Assembly (NCBI GenBank): GCA_020631735.1
Contig: CM036209.1
Location: 124,001-188,000, forward strand
Length of the DNA: 64,000 nucleotides
Direction: 5' to 3'
Source of the DNA: Saccharum officinarum
Taxonomy: Eukaryota > Streptophyta > Magnoliopsida > Poales > Poaceae
Positions 1-12,003 of the stretch are shown piece after piece. The notes under the pieces are model-generated. The model ran no database searches. It was not told the DNA's origin and was given only the letters and a program-made list of their open reading frames with translations. Made by a program: the position numbers and the translations under genes. The stretch's first letter is position 1. Each line of letters opens with the position of its first letter.

Positions 1-753
1 GGAAACATATGTGAGAATAACTAAATCTAACTTAACCCAACTACATAATCAGGGCTAGATAATAGGATCGTAGAGGAGATCACAAAGGTCTTCTAGTTCT
101 AACTTCGGTAAGCTTTGTCTTCTATTGTTTAATTTTGGGGATATTACTAGAGAAAACACATGCAGAGTATGTTTCCTATAGCAACAAGATCCTACTAGGC
201 CTACAAACAAGAGGTGGACTATAAAGGATTCAATGAGGCTATATAAGAGTCACCCTTGCGAGCTACCATCGATCCATAATATAGGGTACATCCACGAGTA
301 ATAGAGTCTAAGCACCATGCTTACACTACGAATACTACTTTAACCTAGGAGCTACCAGGATTAAAGTACACAAAAGAGAGTCGCAAACCTGAAGAACAAT
401 ATGAACAAGATGCTTACTTAAATTAGAAGTCGATTACCAAAGAATCTTATAAGCAAGCTCAAAAAGAACTTGATTCCGCCAGGGTATAAGCAATAGGGAG
501 AGCACCGATAGGCCAGCACTCCTCCTAAACTCTTCCCTCTCACTCTAATACAAGACTAGATCCTATTGAGGACTAATCTTCTATTGATTGCTAGCTCTAA
601 TCCTGGTGGGAATATGAATTAGGGTTTTTTGACCTCATGCTCTCAAGATCAAATGCCTATTCTCTTCCTTGGGGGTGTGAGCAGGTATATATAGGCCAAA
701 GCATCAATCTTGAGCCCTCGGATCAAACCGACTTGAATAAATGGTGTAGATGT
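1..753 (-). repeat. Unclassified repeat fragment, possibly LTR-derived
   Basis: No protein-coding gene is visible. Read on the minus strand, the stretch has a TATA-like run near 680-690, then a leader-like region. It ends in T-rich sequence with a phrase of the type 'GTG.TTAGACT' that also occurs in the Gypsy-like LTR at about 20,835. This resembles the R/U5 part of a plant LTR, but neither boundary is defined and no coding region adjoins it. I infer repeat origin from the style of sequence and from the flanking LTRs. The family is unknown. Confidence 0.3.
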
Positions 754-1682
754 TGTAACAGAACCAACTACATTATAAGAACGTAAGTACTAAAACAATC
801 ACCGCAGTGATCAAATTCCTGTACTTAAGCTCCCATAATCCTAGTAGTCCATAAATCTCGAAGGACCTCAAACAACTTTCAACATACAAGATAAGATCAT
901 AGTGATTCAACACAACACATCATTCGTTACAACAGATCACAAGTGGCATATGGATTACATCCATCTGAGTTCAAAATAAAATATTACAAACCAAGTTTGT
1001 TTCACAGAAGCAACATAGTTCAGTACATAACTTCATAAGTTTAAATACATTGCCAGATAGTAGTCATGTCCAACAAAAGCAACTTAGATAAGACAACTAG
1101 TAGAGATCGCGCCCAACAATCTAGTCCTCATCTCCGACTAGGAGGAGACAGTATTTGCAACACCTAGAATAGAACAGGTTATCTGCAACAGGTGGGAAAT
1201 AAACCCTGAGTACGAGAAGGGACTCAGCTATACTTACCCGTCAAAAACCCAAAATAAGTGACACCAAGGAGTAAGCAAGGCTGATATAAAGTGGACTAGC
1301 TTGACAAATTTTTGCATAAAAGCTGGCATAACGTAAGTAACCATTTAAAGCTTAGCATCAAGTTAATAGTCATTAACCTATCATCTATATTAGCACCTGT
1401 ACTAGAGCACGCACTTTATTATGAGTAAACAATATTAACCATAGCAGGTAGAATAAGGCTGTCATCATCATATCATCATTCCTGAACCATAATTATTATT
1501 TAGTGCATCTACTTTGGAGATAAGCCCATCAAGTTCTCACTACTCGGTGAGAGACGGTGACTCGAATCGAATTAGAACTCAGCTAAGAGGGTATTCCTAA
1601 CTCTCACCCTAGCATACTTTACAAGGATAGCCGTGGGTCACCTTTGGTACAACTTAGGAACCAACTTCGCGGGTTTAGTCAG
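754..1682 (-). mobile_element. Truncated LTR, reverse orientation (Gypsy-like family)
   Basis: The minus strand matches, with clear divergence, the last part of the plus-strand LTR at 1683-5776. Shared landmarks include TACCAAAGGTGACC, TTTTTGACGGGTAAG, GCTGAGT and ACTCAGGGTT in the same order and spacing. The low end at 754 begins TGTAACA on the plus strand, which is the complement of an LTR ending in TGTTACA. The 5' portion of this LTR (about 3 kb, judged from its partner) is missing at 1682, exactly where the other LTR begins. This suggests the second element inserted into this one. No ORF supports a protein assignment; Gypsy-like is inferred from the LTR style. Confidence 0.5.
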
Positions 1683-4600
1683 TGTAACACCCCTGGTGTT
1701 TGCCTTGCATTCTTGCATCACCATGAGCATCACATGATCATGTGCATCATCATCTCATGTGCACTACTTGTGAAACATTGCATTGCAACATCTGCAACAT
1801 TCGTGTCCAACTTATGCAACATGTCTATGTTAAGATTGTTAATCATGAGACCATGTTTATGTATGTGCCAGCTTTTTAATACTTAGAAACATGTGAAACA
1901 GTGCTTTGAAACATGTGCAACATGCTAATTCAACATGATGTTTCATTAGTTTTATAGTAGTGTTTCAATGTACACTAGTTAATTATCATGTCAATGTGAT
2001 GCTAGTGTGTTCTAGGTCTTGTAAATGCTTGCATCATGTTAGTAGTGCAAAATGATCTAGGGTTTATGTTTATGTCATGCCCTAATTCCATCTTGACTCA
2101 TGCCTTGACTAGTTGACCATTCAGACCTTCTTTGTTTGACCTTTTAGAAACTCTAACCTAGAGGGTTTGCAAGTAGGTGCAACCTTAACCAAGTTTGTGC
2201 TAAATTTCATGAGGAACAAAAGTTGTTCACTAGTCAACTCATGAAAATGGCTAGAACATGTTCGTATGGGGCCCACAAGGCAGATTTAGGGCTGGATTCC
2301 ACACATAGAACTTTTCTAAGTGTTAACCTGAAGTTCAGTTTCATGAGCCCCTCTTTGGTGATCTATATCCTTCTAACCTTGCCGAATTAGTTCAAGTGCT
2401 AATGGACATGTATCAAGATCTCACGTAGCTCTAATCAAAACCTTCTTATGATTTTTGCTGACTCGAGCTGGATTAGGAGATTGAGGTCAATCTTTGTCAG
2501 TTGTCAGTCAACTCCTTAACTGAATCAAAGTTTCAGTTTTGTCAGAGTTCAAAATTTTGAACTCGTTCACGTCCGCGGCCAACAGTGAGTAGGACTTCGA
2601 TGACACGTGGCCATAGTGTGTTGCCGCTGTAATCGCGCTCGAGCGGGTGAGGTCCAGGGTCACGTCACCTCGCCCTGGCCTTCCTCAGTTTGCCCTAACC
2701 CCTCTCGGCCTCGCCCTGCTATGCCAGAAGGCCACCATGTGTCTCATCTTGCCCTGCGCCTACGCCGTCATAGCGTTGCGCGCTTGCTCTCGCTCTAAGC
2801 TCCGCCACCACTCCTGCCTGCTCTTGCGCTGCTCAGTAGCTAGTAGAAGCCAGGCACTACCGCATCCGTGGCCTTGCCATCGCCGCTGTAGAGCTCGCGC
2901 GGGGCTAGGCTTCTCCTGGCGCTCCGTCGTCTCACTTGTGACCTCGCTAGGTCCGCCTTGTCGTGCTGAGTTGCTTGCTGCCCTCGATGTGACCAGCCGA
3001 AGGTTGTGCCAGCAGGTGCGCCACCGCCGGGTTGCTGCAATCCACCATGGCTACCTTCAAGCCATCTCTAGTTGGCCCTAGCCCCAACCATGGGTACCCC
3101 TAGGTGCGGTATGAGGAGAGGATCGTGTTGGTGTGCTTGGATTCACCGGCCGGCTCACCAGCGGCGAGATTCCACCGTCGATCCCCTCTCCCCTGCCTCT
3201 GTCTCTATGACAACAAGGCCCCACCTGCTAGCGAGCCCCTCCCTGGTTCAGTGCTGGGCCGAGAGTTGGGCCGAGGCAGCCCACTGCCTTAGCAGGCCCT
3301 GTTGGCTTCCGCCTGTTTAGGTTTTAGGTTTTATTTATTTTTTTTTTCCTAAAATGCTTTATAATTGCTAAACTTTGATAATTCATATAAATTAGTAGAA
3401 AGATCATAAAATAGAAAGTGTGGACTTTTTGGAAAGATCATGAAGTTTACTTTGCTATGATGTCATACATTAGTAGGTGTTAGTTGATGATTTCTGCATT
3501 TAGAAATTAATTATGCTAACTGCTTTTGTTTGATGCCTGATTTTGTTAATTTCGTATCTCTCTAGTTAGTACTCCTCTTGCCCTGAGATTTTGGTGAGGG
3601 GTTAAATATGTTATGCTGACGTTCTAGTTAAATTTCTAACTAGGTTGGAAGTCATATGTCTTGGTTAAGCTATTTTAATTGTTATATGCTTTACATCACT
3701 ATCTCATCTGTTATTTAGTATATCTCCTCAACTGTTGGTCCAATTGAGGTGAAATCTTTATGCTAGTATCCTAGTACCATGAACATGCTACTGTAATTTT
3801 ATTAGATTTTTCTGGGCACTTTCCATGAATTTTAGTGTTTAAGCCCAAGTGCGTGTTGGTGTGCTGAACAGTTTGTGAGAAAGTTCAATTTGAGTATGGT
3901 TGCAGTTGTTTTCATGCTTCTTGATGAATAACAAAGTTGTAGTAAACTTCATATACTAGCTTCTGTTAAAGTTTGGTGTCATTTTGCCTTGTAACTTGTG
4001 AGTTGTGCTTGTTTTGCTATGAAGTGCAGAAATGTGTGTTCTCTGTTATTTCTGGACAGATTCTGTACTTATGTTAATTTGACCAAATAAACTTTGGAAT
4101 ATTGCTGAGTGGTAAATAAAATAAAGCTAGCAAATTTCTTAAGCTTTCCATAATGTCCTCATGCCTGCCAATTGGAGTTATATAACTCCGGTTATGAAAT
4201 TACTTATCTGCTGCTGTTAACCTGTTGGAAATGCTGAAATTTCTAGAAAGTTGCTTATGTGTGCTAAGTTTGAACTTGATGATGCTTGATGTTTGTATAT
4301 GGTATATTAAGCATGTTAATACCAGAGAGGAGTTTTGCACCTAAGCTTAAAGTGATTTGAATAGAGCACCATATAGCTTGGTCCTTTGTGCTTATGATAT
4401 TACAATGTTCATCACATTCGTATCTCATCATCCATACTTGTTCATAAGGCATCATGTCATCCTTGGTGCATACGTGGAATTCATTTGGTGCATATGCATG
4501 CAATAGGTGTGCCGAGGAACGTGATGCAAGTGAAGTTCCACAAGGCGTGACCGGTGAAGTTGGAGCCCGTTCAGGAACAGGAGGTCCAGTCTGAAGAAGC

Positions 4601-5776
4601 CGGAGAAGGCGAAGGAACCTTGTTTGATCTGGACCGCGAGCCTTCCTCTTCTATTAAGGCAAGCCCTAGAGCATTATAAGACTCCTACTTTGCAAATCAA
4701 TTACTACATATATGTTATAGGTATTGTTGCATTAAGTATAGGAGTTGGGTGAAACCCTTGCTGCATTACTATCATACCTTATCCAATTATATGAACCTGA
4801 GTCCTATGTAGACAGGATCGTATCTATGCTTAGCCCTGCTTAATTAGATCGGTTGAAGTCGAGTGATTCCCTATCACCTACGAGAGATAGGTCTATACCT
4901 GGTCACGGTTGGCTATATTTGCTATCGTGGAAAAGAACCATGTGATAATATGAATAAAAGCCCGGGCGGGGTCTTATGGGTATAGTGATGCCGCCTGTGT
5001 CGATTAAGGACCGAGACCTGGAGCCTTCTATGTCATTTTGAACACATGCCTAACACTTAGCTAGCCAGCCTGAGGTTGCCGACCGTGAAGCCGAGTAGCT
5101 CAACTCAGGCTGTGAAGTCAAAGTAGAAGTCGCCTCGAAGGGAGCCAGGGGAGTCCAAGGGCAGGTGAGTTAAAAGTCCTAAGCGTCCTGGCCACTGGTA
5201 TCCCTGAGAACGCAGCACTATTCGAGCCCACCCTGAGTTATACCAAAGGTGACCATTGATGACTCTTGCAAAGTATGCCCGGTTGGTGTCAGGAGTACCC
5301 CCTCAGCTGAGTTGGAATCGATTTGAGTCGTCATCTCTCTCGGATAGTGAGAAACTTGACTAGTTATCTCCAACGTAGATACACTAATTATAATAATGGT
5401 TCAAAATTGATGATATGTTGATGGCCTTATTATCCCTGCTATGGTTAATATTGTTTGCTGCTAATAAGTGAGTGCTCTAGTATAGGCGCTAATATAGTTG
5501 ACAGGTTAATGATGATGAACTTGATGCTAAGTTTAAATGGTTCTTATGCTCATAAGCTTTTATGCAAATGTGTCAAGCCAGCCCACTTATATAAGGCCTC
5601 CAGGATCCTTGGTGTCATCTTATTTCTGGTTTTTGACGGGTAAGTCTAGCTGAGTACATTCTCATACTCAGGGTTCTTATATGTTGCTGCAAGTATTGTC
5701 TTGGCCATGTGGGTGTGAAGACTAGACCATATGGGCGTGGTCTCTGTAACATCTCTTCTAATATGCTTTTGCAGGT
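1683..5776 (+). mobile_element. Long LTR-like sequence, cut by the gap
   Basis: Starts TGTAACACCC, a common start of long grass LTRs, and continues for about 4 kb without a credible gene before entering the N block. The last 450 bases (5243-5690) are homologous to the reverse-strand LTR at 1185-1648. The GC-rich stretch 2580-3300 yields only short ORFs with no recognisable domain. Neither an internal region nor a partner LTR is visible, so it could be a solo LTR or one end of an element whose body lies in the gap. The assignment rests on the terminal motif and the match to the neighbouring LTR. Confidence 0.5.
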
Positions 5777-5876
5777 NNNNNNNNNNNNNNNNNNNNNNNN
5801 NNNNNNNNNNNNNNNNNNNNNNNNNNNNNNNNNNNNNNNNNNNNNNNNNNNNNNNNNNNNNNNNNNNNNNNNNNNN
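5777..5876. other. Assembly gap (100 N)
   Basis: A run of exactly 100 N, a conventional placeholder for a gap of unknown size. The first base after the gap is the second base of a Sirevirus LTR, so the join coincides with a repeat boundary. Confidence 0.99.
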
Positions 5877-7461
5877 GAAAGGATCAAGATGCCCAAGAGG
5901 GGGGGTGAATTGGGCTTTTCTAAAAAATTAATTGCAAGAATTAAATCCTACAAGCCGGAATTCACCCCTAATGTCTACTAGTGTTCCTAGAGAGTCTACC
6001 GATACAAAGTTTTGCACCCTAGTTTCCAATCCTAGTCTAGCATGGCATATCTAGGAATGTAAAACAAGCAATGAAAGTATGTACGAGAAAGTAAATGCTT
6101 GAATGTAAAGGGGCAAGGAACACGGCGACGTTTTGCCGAGGTATCGGAGAGTCGCCACTCCCCACTAGTCCTCGTTGGAGCACCCGCGCAAGGGTGTAGC
6201 TCCCCCTTGATCCGCGCAAGGATCAAGTGCTCTCTACGGGTTGATTCTTCGACACTCCGTCGCGGCGAATCACCCAAAACCGCTCACAAGATGAGTTGGG
6301 TCATCCACAAGTTCCACCGGATGATCACCGAACTCCCAATCACCACCACCGTCTAGGTGATGGCGATCACCAAGAGTAACAAGCTAGAACTCTCACTTGA
6401 CCACTACGAGCCCAAATGAGAAGGTGGATGCACACTTGCTACTCTCTCTAATCGCTAGTGAGGTGCTCTCAAGCTTCGATTCTCAAATCTCTATCCTCAC
6501 TAGAGCTCTTGCACTCCTTGCACTTCAAAGGTGTTTATCAGCTGATCAAATGAGCAAGAGACCTCTAAAAGAGGTGGAGGGGTTGTATTTATACACCCCT
6601 CAGAGAAAACGAACCGTTACTTTCTGGCACGGGGTCACCGGACGCGCCGGTGCAACACACCGGACGCGCCGGTCCCCCGTAACGGTCAAAACGCGATTTC
6701 GAAATCGAAACACCGGACGCACCGGTCAGGTAGCACCGGACGCGTCCGACGTGCAAGGGTGCTTACTGGACTTACACCGGACGCGAGGCCGCGTCCGATG
6801 CCTGAAGACCGGACGCGTCCGGTCCTCTCTGGACCTTACTGGACTCGCACCGGACGCGCCGATCAAGTCCAGGTCGCGTCCGACGGGCGTTTTCTCTCGG
6901 TGACACGTGTCGGTCGTTGACCACCGCGTCCGGTCCTCGCGAGGACCGCGTCCGGTGGTCGAGGCCGAAACCTAGTCGCGGTAACGTATACACCGGACGC
7001 GTCCGGTGTTCCCGAAGACCGCGTCCGGTGCCTAGAAAACAGCCCGAAACGCGTCGCAACTTCAACCAAGTTGCTTCTAACTGAACCTTGAGCCAATCTA
7101 GGGTTGCCTAGCGCCAAGTTTAACAAGTGTGCACCACACCTAAACATAGGACTTGCCTAGGTCAAGCTACCCATTCATGCCCCCCTTTATAGTACGGCCA
7201 AAAGAGAAAAACGAAGATCCTAACGACTATTCCGAATGTGTCTCAACACTTCGTCATCCGGAACTAACCGTCCTTAATCTTGACGTCACTCTTTTGAAAA
7301 CCGAAACGATTTCCATCAAGGGACACGAAGCCACAGTGCTCAAAGCAGTTATCACCTCCATGACCTAACTTACCAATGTTTCTGCAAAACACACGTTAGT
7401 CATGGTAATAAAGTGTTGTCATTAATTACCGAAACCAAACCTTGGGGCCTAGATGCTTTCA
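5877..7461 (-). repeat. 3' LTR of element A
   Basis: Direct repeat of 17631-19212. Its minus strand runs from TGAAAGCATC at 7461 to CTTTC at the gap edge. A TATA box (TATAAATAC, complement of 6585-6593) lies downstream of a palindrome array (6630-7042). The internal side carries the polypurine tract. Differences from the partner LTR are mainly single-base indels. Confidence 0.92.
6630..7042. repeat. CG-rich palindrome array in LTR (element A, 3' copy)
   Basis: Irregular copies of ACCGGACGCGTCCGGT and half sites (CACCGGACGCG, GCGTCCGGT), with cores about 20-60 bases apart. The array sits directly upstream of the LTR TATA box. Palindrome-rich cis regions upstream of the core promoter are known from maize Sirevirus LTRs (from memory), so a regulatory or hairpin role is plausible. 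Confidence 0.85.
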
Positions 7462-7880
7462 ATCTCCCCTTTTTGGTGATTGATGACAACACTAAGTTTC
7501 AATGGATTAGAGTGAAGGTTTTCAAGCATGCTTGGTTCACATAAGCAAAATACAATAAGCACAAGGGGTTAGGAATTGCTTATGTGCCCCAAGCCAAAAG
7601 AGTGTACTTCATAAGATAAGACAAAAAGCGTTAGTACACATAAGGATAGCTCATAAGTAATCGGAGTAAGGCACGGAAGCACAACCTTAGAGCTATAGCT
7701 AAAACGGTGACAAATAATAATCACTGAGACGATATAACACATTAAGATTTAAGGTTTACGACTCGACGACAATGTCACACGAATGCAATGCTGAAAATAA
7801 ACAAGATATGCATGAAGAAGCACACGAAAAAACGAAAACCCACTAACAAACTCCCCCTGAAACTACTCTCTCTCCCCCTT
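7462..7880 (-). promoter_or_regulatory. Multiple polypurine tracts of element A
   Basis: On the minus strand an AAAAGGGGAGAT tract abuts the 3' LTR at 7462-7475. Two further GGGGGAG tracts lie at about 7851-7880. Repeated polypurine tracts upstream of the 3' LTR are a known Sirevirus feature; the LTR-adjacent one would prime plus-strand synthesis. The stretch 7476-7850 has no gene. Confidence 0.75.
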
Positions 7881-10350
7881 TGGCATCAAGCGCCAAAAAA
7901 CTAATCTAATCTGACGGGGGACAGACGGAGTCGTGTCGGGTGCCGAGGTGCGCGGAGTGATCACAAAGTGAAGCGAATCCTCGGAGTCTGAGCTATCTGG
8001 CTGACCCTCTGAAGAAGCACGTGGCTGTGGAGCGGTCTGGGTCTGAGCAGGAACAGGCACTGACTGTGTAGCAACAAGTGGATCTGTCTGAGTAACCTGA
8101 GCCTGAAGTGCGCCAGTAGCTGGGGGATCTGTCGAGGCAACTGAAGAAGGGATGGTCTCAGTAGTCCCGGTCCCTGTCACTGGTGGAACGACTGCCTCGG
8201 AAGCTGACAACCCTGACGAAGTGTGAAACGTAGTCGTATGCGAGGTGTCGGCTGACCAGTCAACTCGCTGTAGGTGGCACTGTAATCACCAAGAGGTGTG
8301 CCTGTCAGAAGATGCGGGCGAGGCTGGTCTGACGGTGTAAACCCCGTATGTATAGGAGTGAAGCTCGGGGACTGAAATGACTGGGGAACCTGCTGCTGTG
8401 GAGATGTAAACTGTAAGCTCGGCTGTCCCTGACTCGACGGACCACTGGAATGCAAAGCCTGAGTCATGACAGAAGCTGGCGGAGGAACCCCAACTGTGAT
8501 AAGATGGCGCAGGAGATCCATGTACTGCTGCTGACTCTGTCGCTGCATCTCAACCTGCTGCCTCTGGATCTCAAGCTGCTGTCTCTGAAACTCGTCCTGA
8601 CGAGCCTGAATCTGTGCTAGTGCTGCAGCTGTATCCTGTGCCTGGCGCTGTATCTGCTGCTGCTGCTGCTCCTGAGCCTGGGTCAACCTCTCAAGGATAG
8701 CCACCATGGCTGGGTCTGAGCGGGAGGCTGAGCCAGATCCACCGGCCTCGTGGTCGTGAGACCGAGGAGACCGGTACCTGGGGATGGGCTGATAGTCTTC
8801 ATCAGTGCTGTCTGAAGTGACATCCTCAGGTATCCCAGCAGGCTGAGTGTCAAGGTCTGCGAGCTCTGCCTCGGCAAGCTCGTCCACTGTAGCGTCCTGC
8901 TCAGCTGCTGTCTCAGGAACCTCTGGGCGCTCACGCTGTCCTGGTGCTGGAGCCTGCTCTCTAGTGATAGAAGCCCAAAGCTGTCGAATATCATAATCAG
9001 GGAATGATGTAGTGGTGTTGGCAATCTCTGCCCTGATCTCTGGTGGCATCTGGATAGCTGATCTGATGATGAAACAAATCCAGTGGGCATAGGGAAGCTG
9101 ACGGTTGCCCTTGAAGCCCTCAGCAATGGTGTCCTCCATCTCACTCAGGATAAGATCCCAGATATCAAACTGTCGCTGTGTCATGAGGTGGTGAACAACC
9201 CAAAGCTGCATCCTCGTCAGTCCCTCTCTGTAGCCAAGTCTAGGAAGTAAAGTGCGTCTGAGAATGGCATCCAAGACTCGGGCAAGAGGCGTCAGGCTGG
9301 CAGGAGTACGACGTGACCCTTCGCCAAAAGGCTCGCGAAAGCAGGGTCGAACCAGGTCGGTGGGTGGCACTGAACCGCCGTGAGGGCGTCTGGGAGGTGG
9401 AGTCTGACCATAGCACAACTGATGGATCCTCGTGTCAGAAGCTGGTAGTCTGAGATCTCTCGAGCTCTGGAGCTGTACAATCTGTGATCGCGGCCTCTGA
9501 AAGCAAAGTGTATGAACTCATGGGCAGGATCAATCCAAAGAGAAGCATAGAACTCCCTGACCCATGTGCCGCAGTAAGCACCTGTCCGTCCAAGAAGATC
9601 TGATAAGCCAGGCAGATAGAACAGGTGCGGACGGAGCTGCTCTCCCACAACATCAACCAATGCCTCTAGTCGACATACCCTCTGAGGTCTGAAAGCAATG
9701 CCACTGTCAACTAGGGCCCTGTAGAAGTCCTCCTGAAGTGGGGTATAGAAACCCTCTGAAGCACTGGCATCTCTGACAGGTGGAAACCATCGGCTGACCT
9801 CCACAAACCTCAAGCTCTTCACCTGACGTGAAGAAGCACCCCTCAGGTCTAAGTGCACAACCGGGGGTGACCCTCTAACTCTGGGAGGAGGTCGTGCACC
9901 ACGACGCGGGCCCTCTGGCCTAGGTGTCACCTGAGTACGAGCACGTGTGGAGCGACGACGTGGTGGAGACTGAGCTGCCTGCTCCTCTGTATCCTCAGTG
10001 GCCTGTGGAGCCTCAGTAGCCTGGGTAGCCTCTGTCTGCTCTGTGGGTGGATCCACTGACATCTGCTCTGAAGGTGCTGTAGCCTCGGTGTCCTCAGTGG
10101 CCTCAGTGCCGAGCTGTCGACCTTCAAGATGAAAGCGACGCTCGCCTATGTGTAACCCACTGCGTCTGCCACCTCTCTCTGCCTGCTCTGCGGCGTCTGC
10201 CACGGCCTGAGCAACCTCTGCATCTGAAAGTGTCCTCCTCTTCTTCCTGGCTGCAATCTTGATGCGCTTACCGCGCGCAATCTCATCACGACGGGGAGGA
10301 CTGTTGTCCCCGTCACCAGGAGCTCCTCCGGCGTTCTTGCAACGCACCAT
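7863..10350 (-). pseudogene. Env-like accessory ORF of element A, frameshifted
   Basis: Homologous over its whole length to the uninterrupted ORF of element C (47690-50155). The same ATG opens a protein starting MVRCKNAG. A basic N-terminus is followed by an acidic Thr/Glu-rich segment, then a globular middle containing WVREFYASLWIDP and a Trp/Tyr-rich stretch. A Gln-rich coiled coil and a Ser/Thr/Pro/Gln tail end it. Compared with C there are one-base losses near 9457 and 8230, and another near the end around 7910, so the frame breaks into three pieces. There is no signal peptide and no convincing transmembrane segment. The central part resembles the domain catalogued as putative plant transposon protein, so the label env is by position only. 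Confidence 0.8.
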
Positions 10351-11160
10351 GCTGACTGACTGCCTGAGAACCTCTGTGAGATGATGAACTGACACTCGAG
10401 AGGCTTGGCCTCAATCCGTATCCGCAGGCTTGGCCTCGGATTAAGCAAACAGATCTGACCCGGCACACCGACTGACTCGCTGCACGTATGGAATAGAGAG
10501 ATATACAATAAGCATATATATATCTAAAGATACGAAACCCTAGATAGCAAGCACGTGAGATACGAAGTGAAACGACGCTAAGCTACCTCGGATCGACGAG
10601 ACGACGGTGAAGGGACGAGGTGACCTAGTTCGCGAGAACTCCCGAGATCGGCGATCGAGCACTGAAACGACCAAACTAGATAGCAATGAAAGGTTATGGT
10701 CAACGGCAAGCCCTAACGAGAGAATTGAAAGGACTTGAATCGAAAACGGAATCGAGACGAGCCGTTACCTCGACAAGCCCTAGGGTTGAAGGAAACCCTA
10801 AGCTAGGGTTTAGGGGTAAACCCTAGGTTCAAATCTCGGCCGAAGGAAGCGAGGGCACGGGAGCACAGGGGTGAGCTGCGGCGCTGGGGATACCACAGTG
10901 GTGGCAGGTGGCCGGCTCTTGGCGGTGGTGGCTCGCGGCGGTGATTTTGGCGCGGCGCGATGTGGCGAGCAGCGGCGCGAACGCGGGCGAGCTGAGCGGT
11001 GGCAGCGCGATGGGAGCCGCCGAGAGAAGGAAGGAGGCAGGCGAGTGGCGGCTCCGGCGGATTTGTCACGGCGGGAGGGCAGACAAGGCGCGGCGGCGAT
11101 TCCGTTCGGATGAAGCAAAACGGACAAGTCAAAAAACGGACAAGACGGAACGGTTTTATG
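10351..11160 (-). promoter_or_regulatory. Promoter-like leader with predicted intron upstream of env-like ORF (A)
   Basis: On the minus strand a TATA-like sequence lies next to AACGG around 11145-11155. It is followed by a GC-rich leader (about 10860-11110), an ACCCTAG-type stretch, and a predicted intron at 10586-10480. The intron boundaries read GATCCGAG|GTAGC and GTGCAG|CGAGT. The same splice-site words at the same places occur in element C. The leader looks like a grass gene 5' UTR. Function is inferred; no transcript is available. Confidence 0.5.
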
Positions 11161-11184
11161 AGGGCGAGATCCGCTCGATTCGGT

Positions 11185-11515
11185 AGCACCGGACGCGGTG
11201 GTGAAAATCACCGGACGCGGTGGTGCAGCGTCCGGTGACACTCCAGTAAGCGCCTGGAGTCACCGGGCGCGTCCGGTGTGGACAGACCGGACGCGGTCAG
11301 AGTCCGATGGCTGAGTGCTCGGGAATTCATCGCGGAGCACCGGACGCGGTGGTGGTAGCCGGGACCGGACGCGGTGGTGGTCAGAGGCGCGTCCGGTGCA
11401 GCGTCCGGTGCCTAGATCTGGACTTTGTCTTCTGGAAAACCGGACGCGCTGGTGGACGCCGGGACCGGACGCGGTGGTGCAGCAACACTGCGTCCGGTGC
11501 AGCGTCCGGTCGCTG
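11185..11515. repeat. Second CG-rich palindrome array, between pol and env-like ORF (A)
   Basis: At least a dozen CACCGGACGCGGTGG and GCGTCCGGT units, the same word family as in the LTR array of this element but located inside it, before the env-like ORF. The equivalent array in element C is at 46518-46855. Short ORFs through this array are products of its repeat composition. Confidence 0.85.
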
Positions 11516-12003
11516 TTTTTCGCCATTCTTCGTTCCGAACTTCGACGCGACTTCTCCCAATCAAGTTCCAACTCAAAGAGACACAAATAAACACCAATTG
11601 GAACCTGATATGAGTGACCTCACTCAAACCCTCAAATTTTTAAAATATTTTGCCTTAGGCTAGTATTATTTTTACGAAAATAGGCAATAAACACCCAAGG
11701 AGCAACGTATGGCCATGCAATAGAGTTTTTGGACCTTTAGGAGCGTCAAATGCTCTCTCTATTCATGGACGAACACAGAGGTTGCTCAAAGCTAAACCGA
11801 AAAGAAACGACAAACAAACAACCATGCATATGCAATGCAATACAAGAAAGTAAAGCTAGGTTGCTTGTCAAGTTTGATCCACGGTTAGGCTTCTTCACTC
11901 CTCCAAAGGAGGGTTATCGTAACCGTGTTAGCCAAGCCCTAAATGCATTGCGATAAGGTAAACATGACATATGATACAATGCAATGCAAGGGACAACACG
12001 CGC
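11516..12003. other. Non-coding spacer 3' of pol in element A
   Basis: AT-richer sequence between the RNase H stop codon and the palindrome array. No gene, hairpin or repeat unit is evident. It is well conserved with 46053-46517 of element C, so it belongs to the element. Confidence 0.6.

Noticed and set aside
2607..3320. ORFs of 60-144 codons on both strands near 2600-3320
   Set aside because: Frames overlap on both strands, GC-rich composition, no domain, and they lie within an LTR-like repeat.
6630..7042. Regularly spaced GGACGC units as a CRISPR-like array or satellite
   Set aside because: Spacing is irregular, units are palindromic and degenerate, the setting is a plant LTR, and no cas gene exists.
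6397..7147. Several ORFs of 90-170 codons across the LTR palindrome array, both strands
   Set aside because: They are Arg/Pro/Thr-rich translations of the GGACGC repeats, occur equally in every LTR copy and on both strands, and contain no domain.
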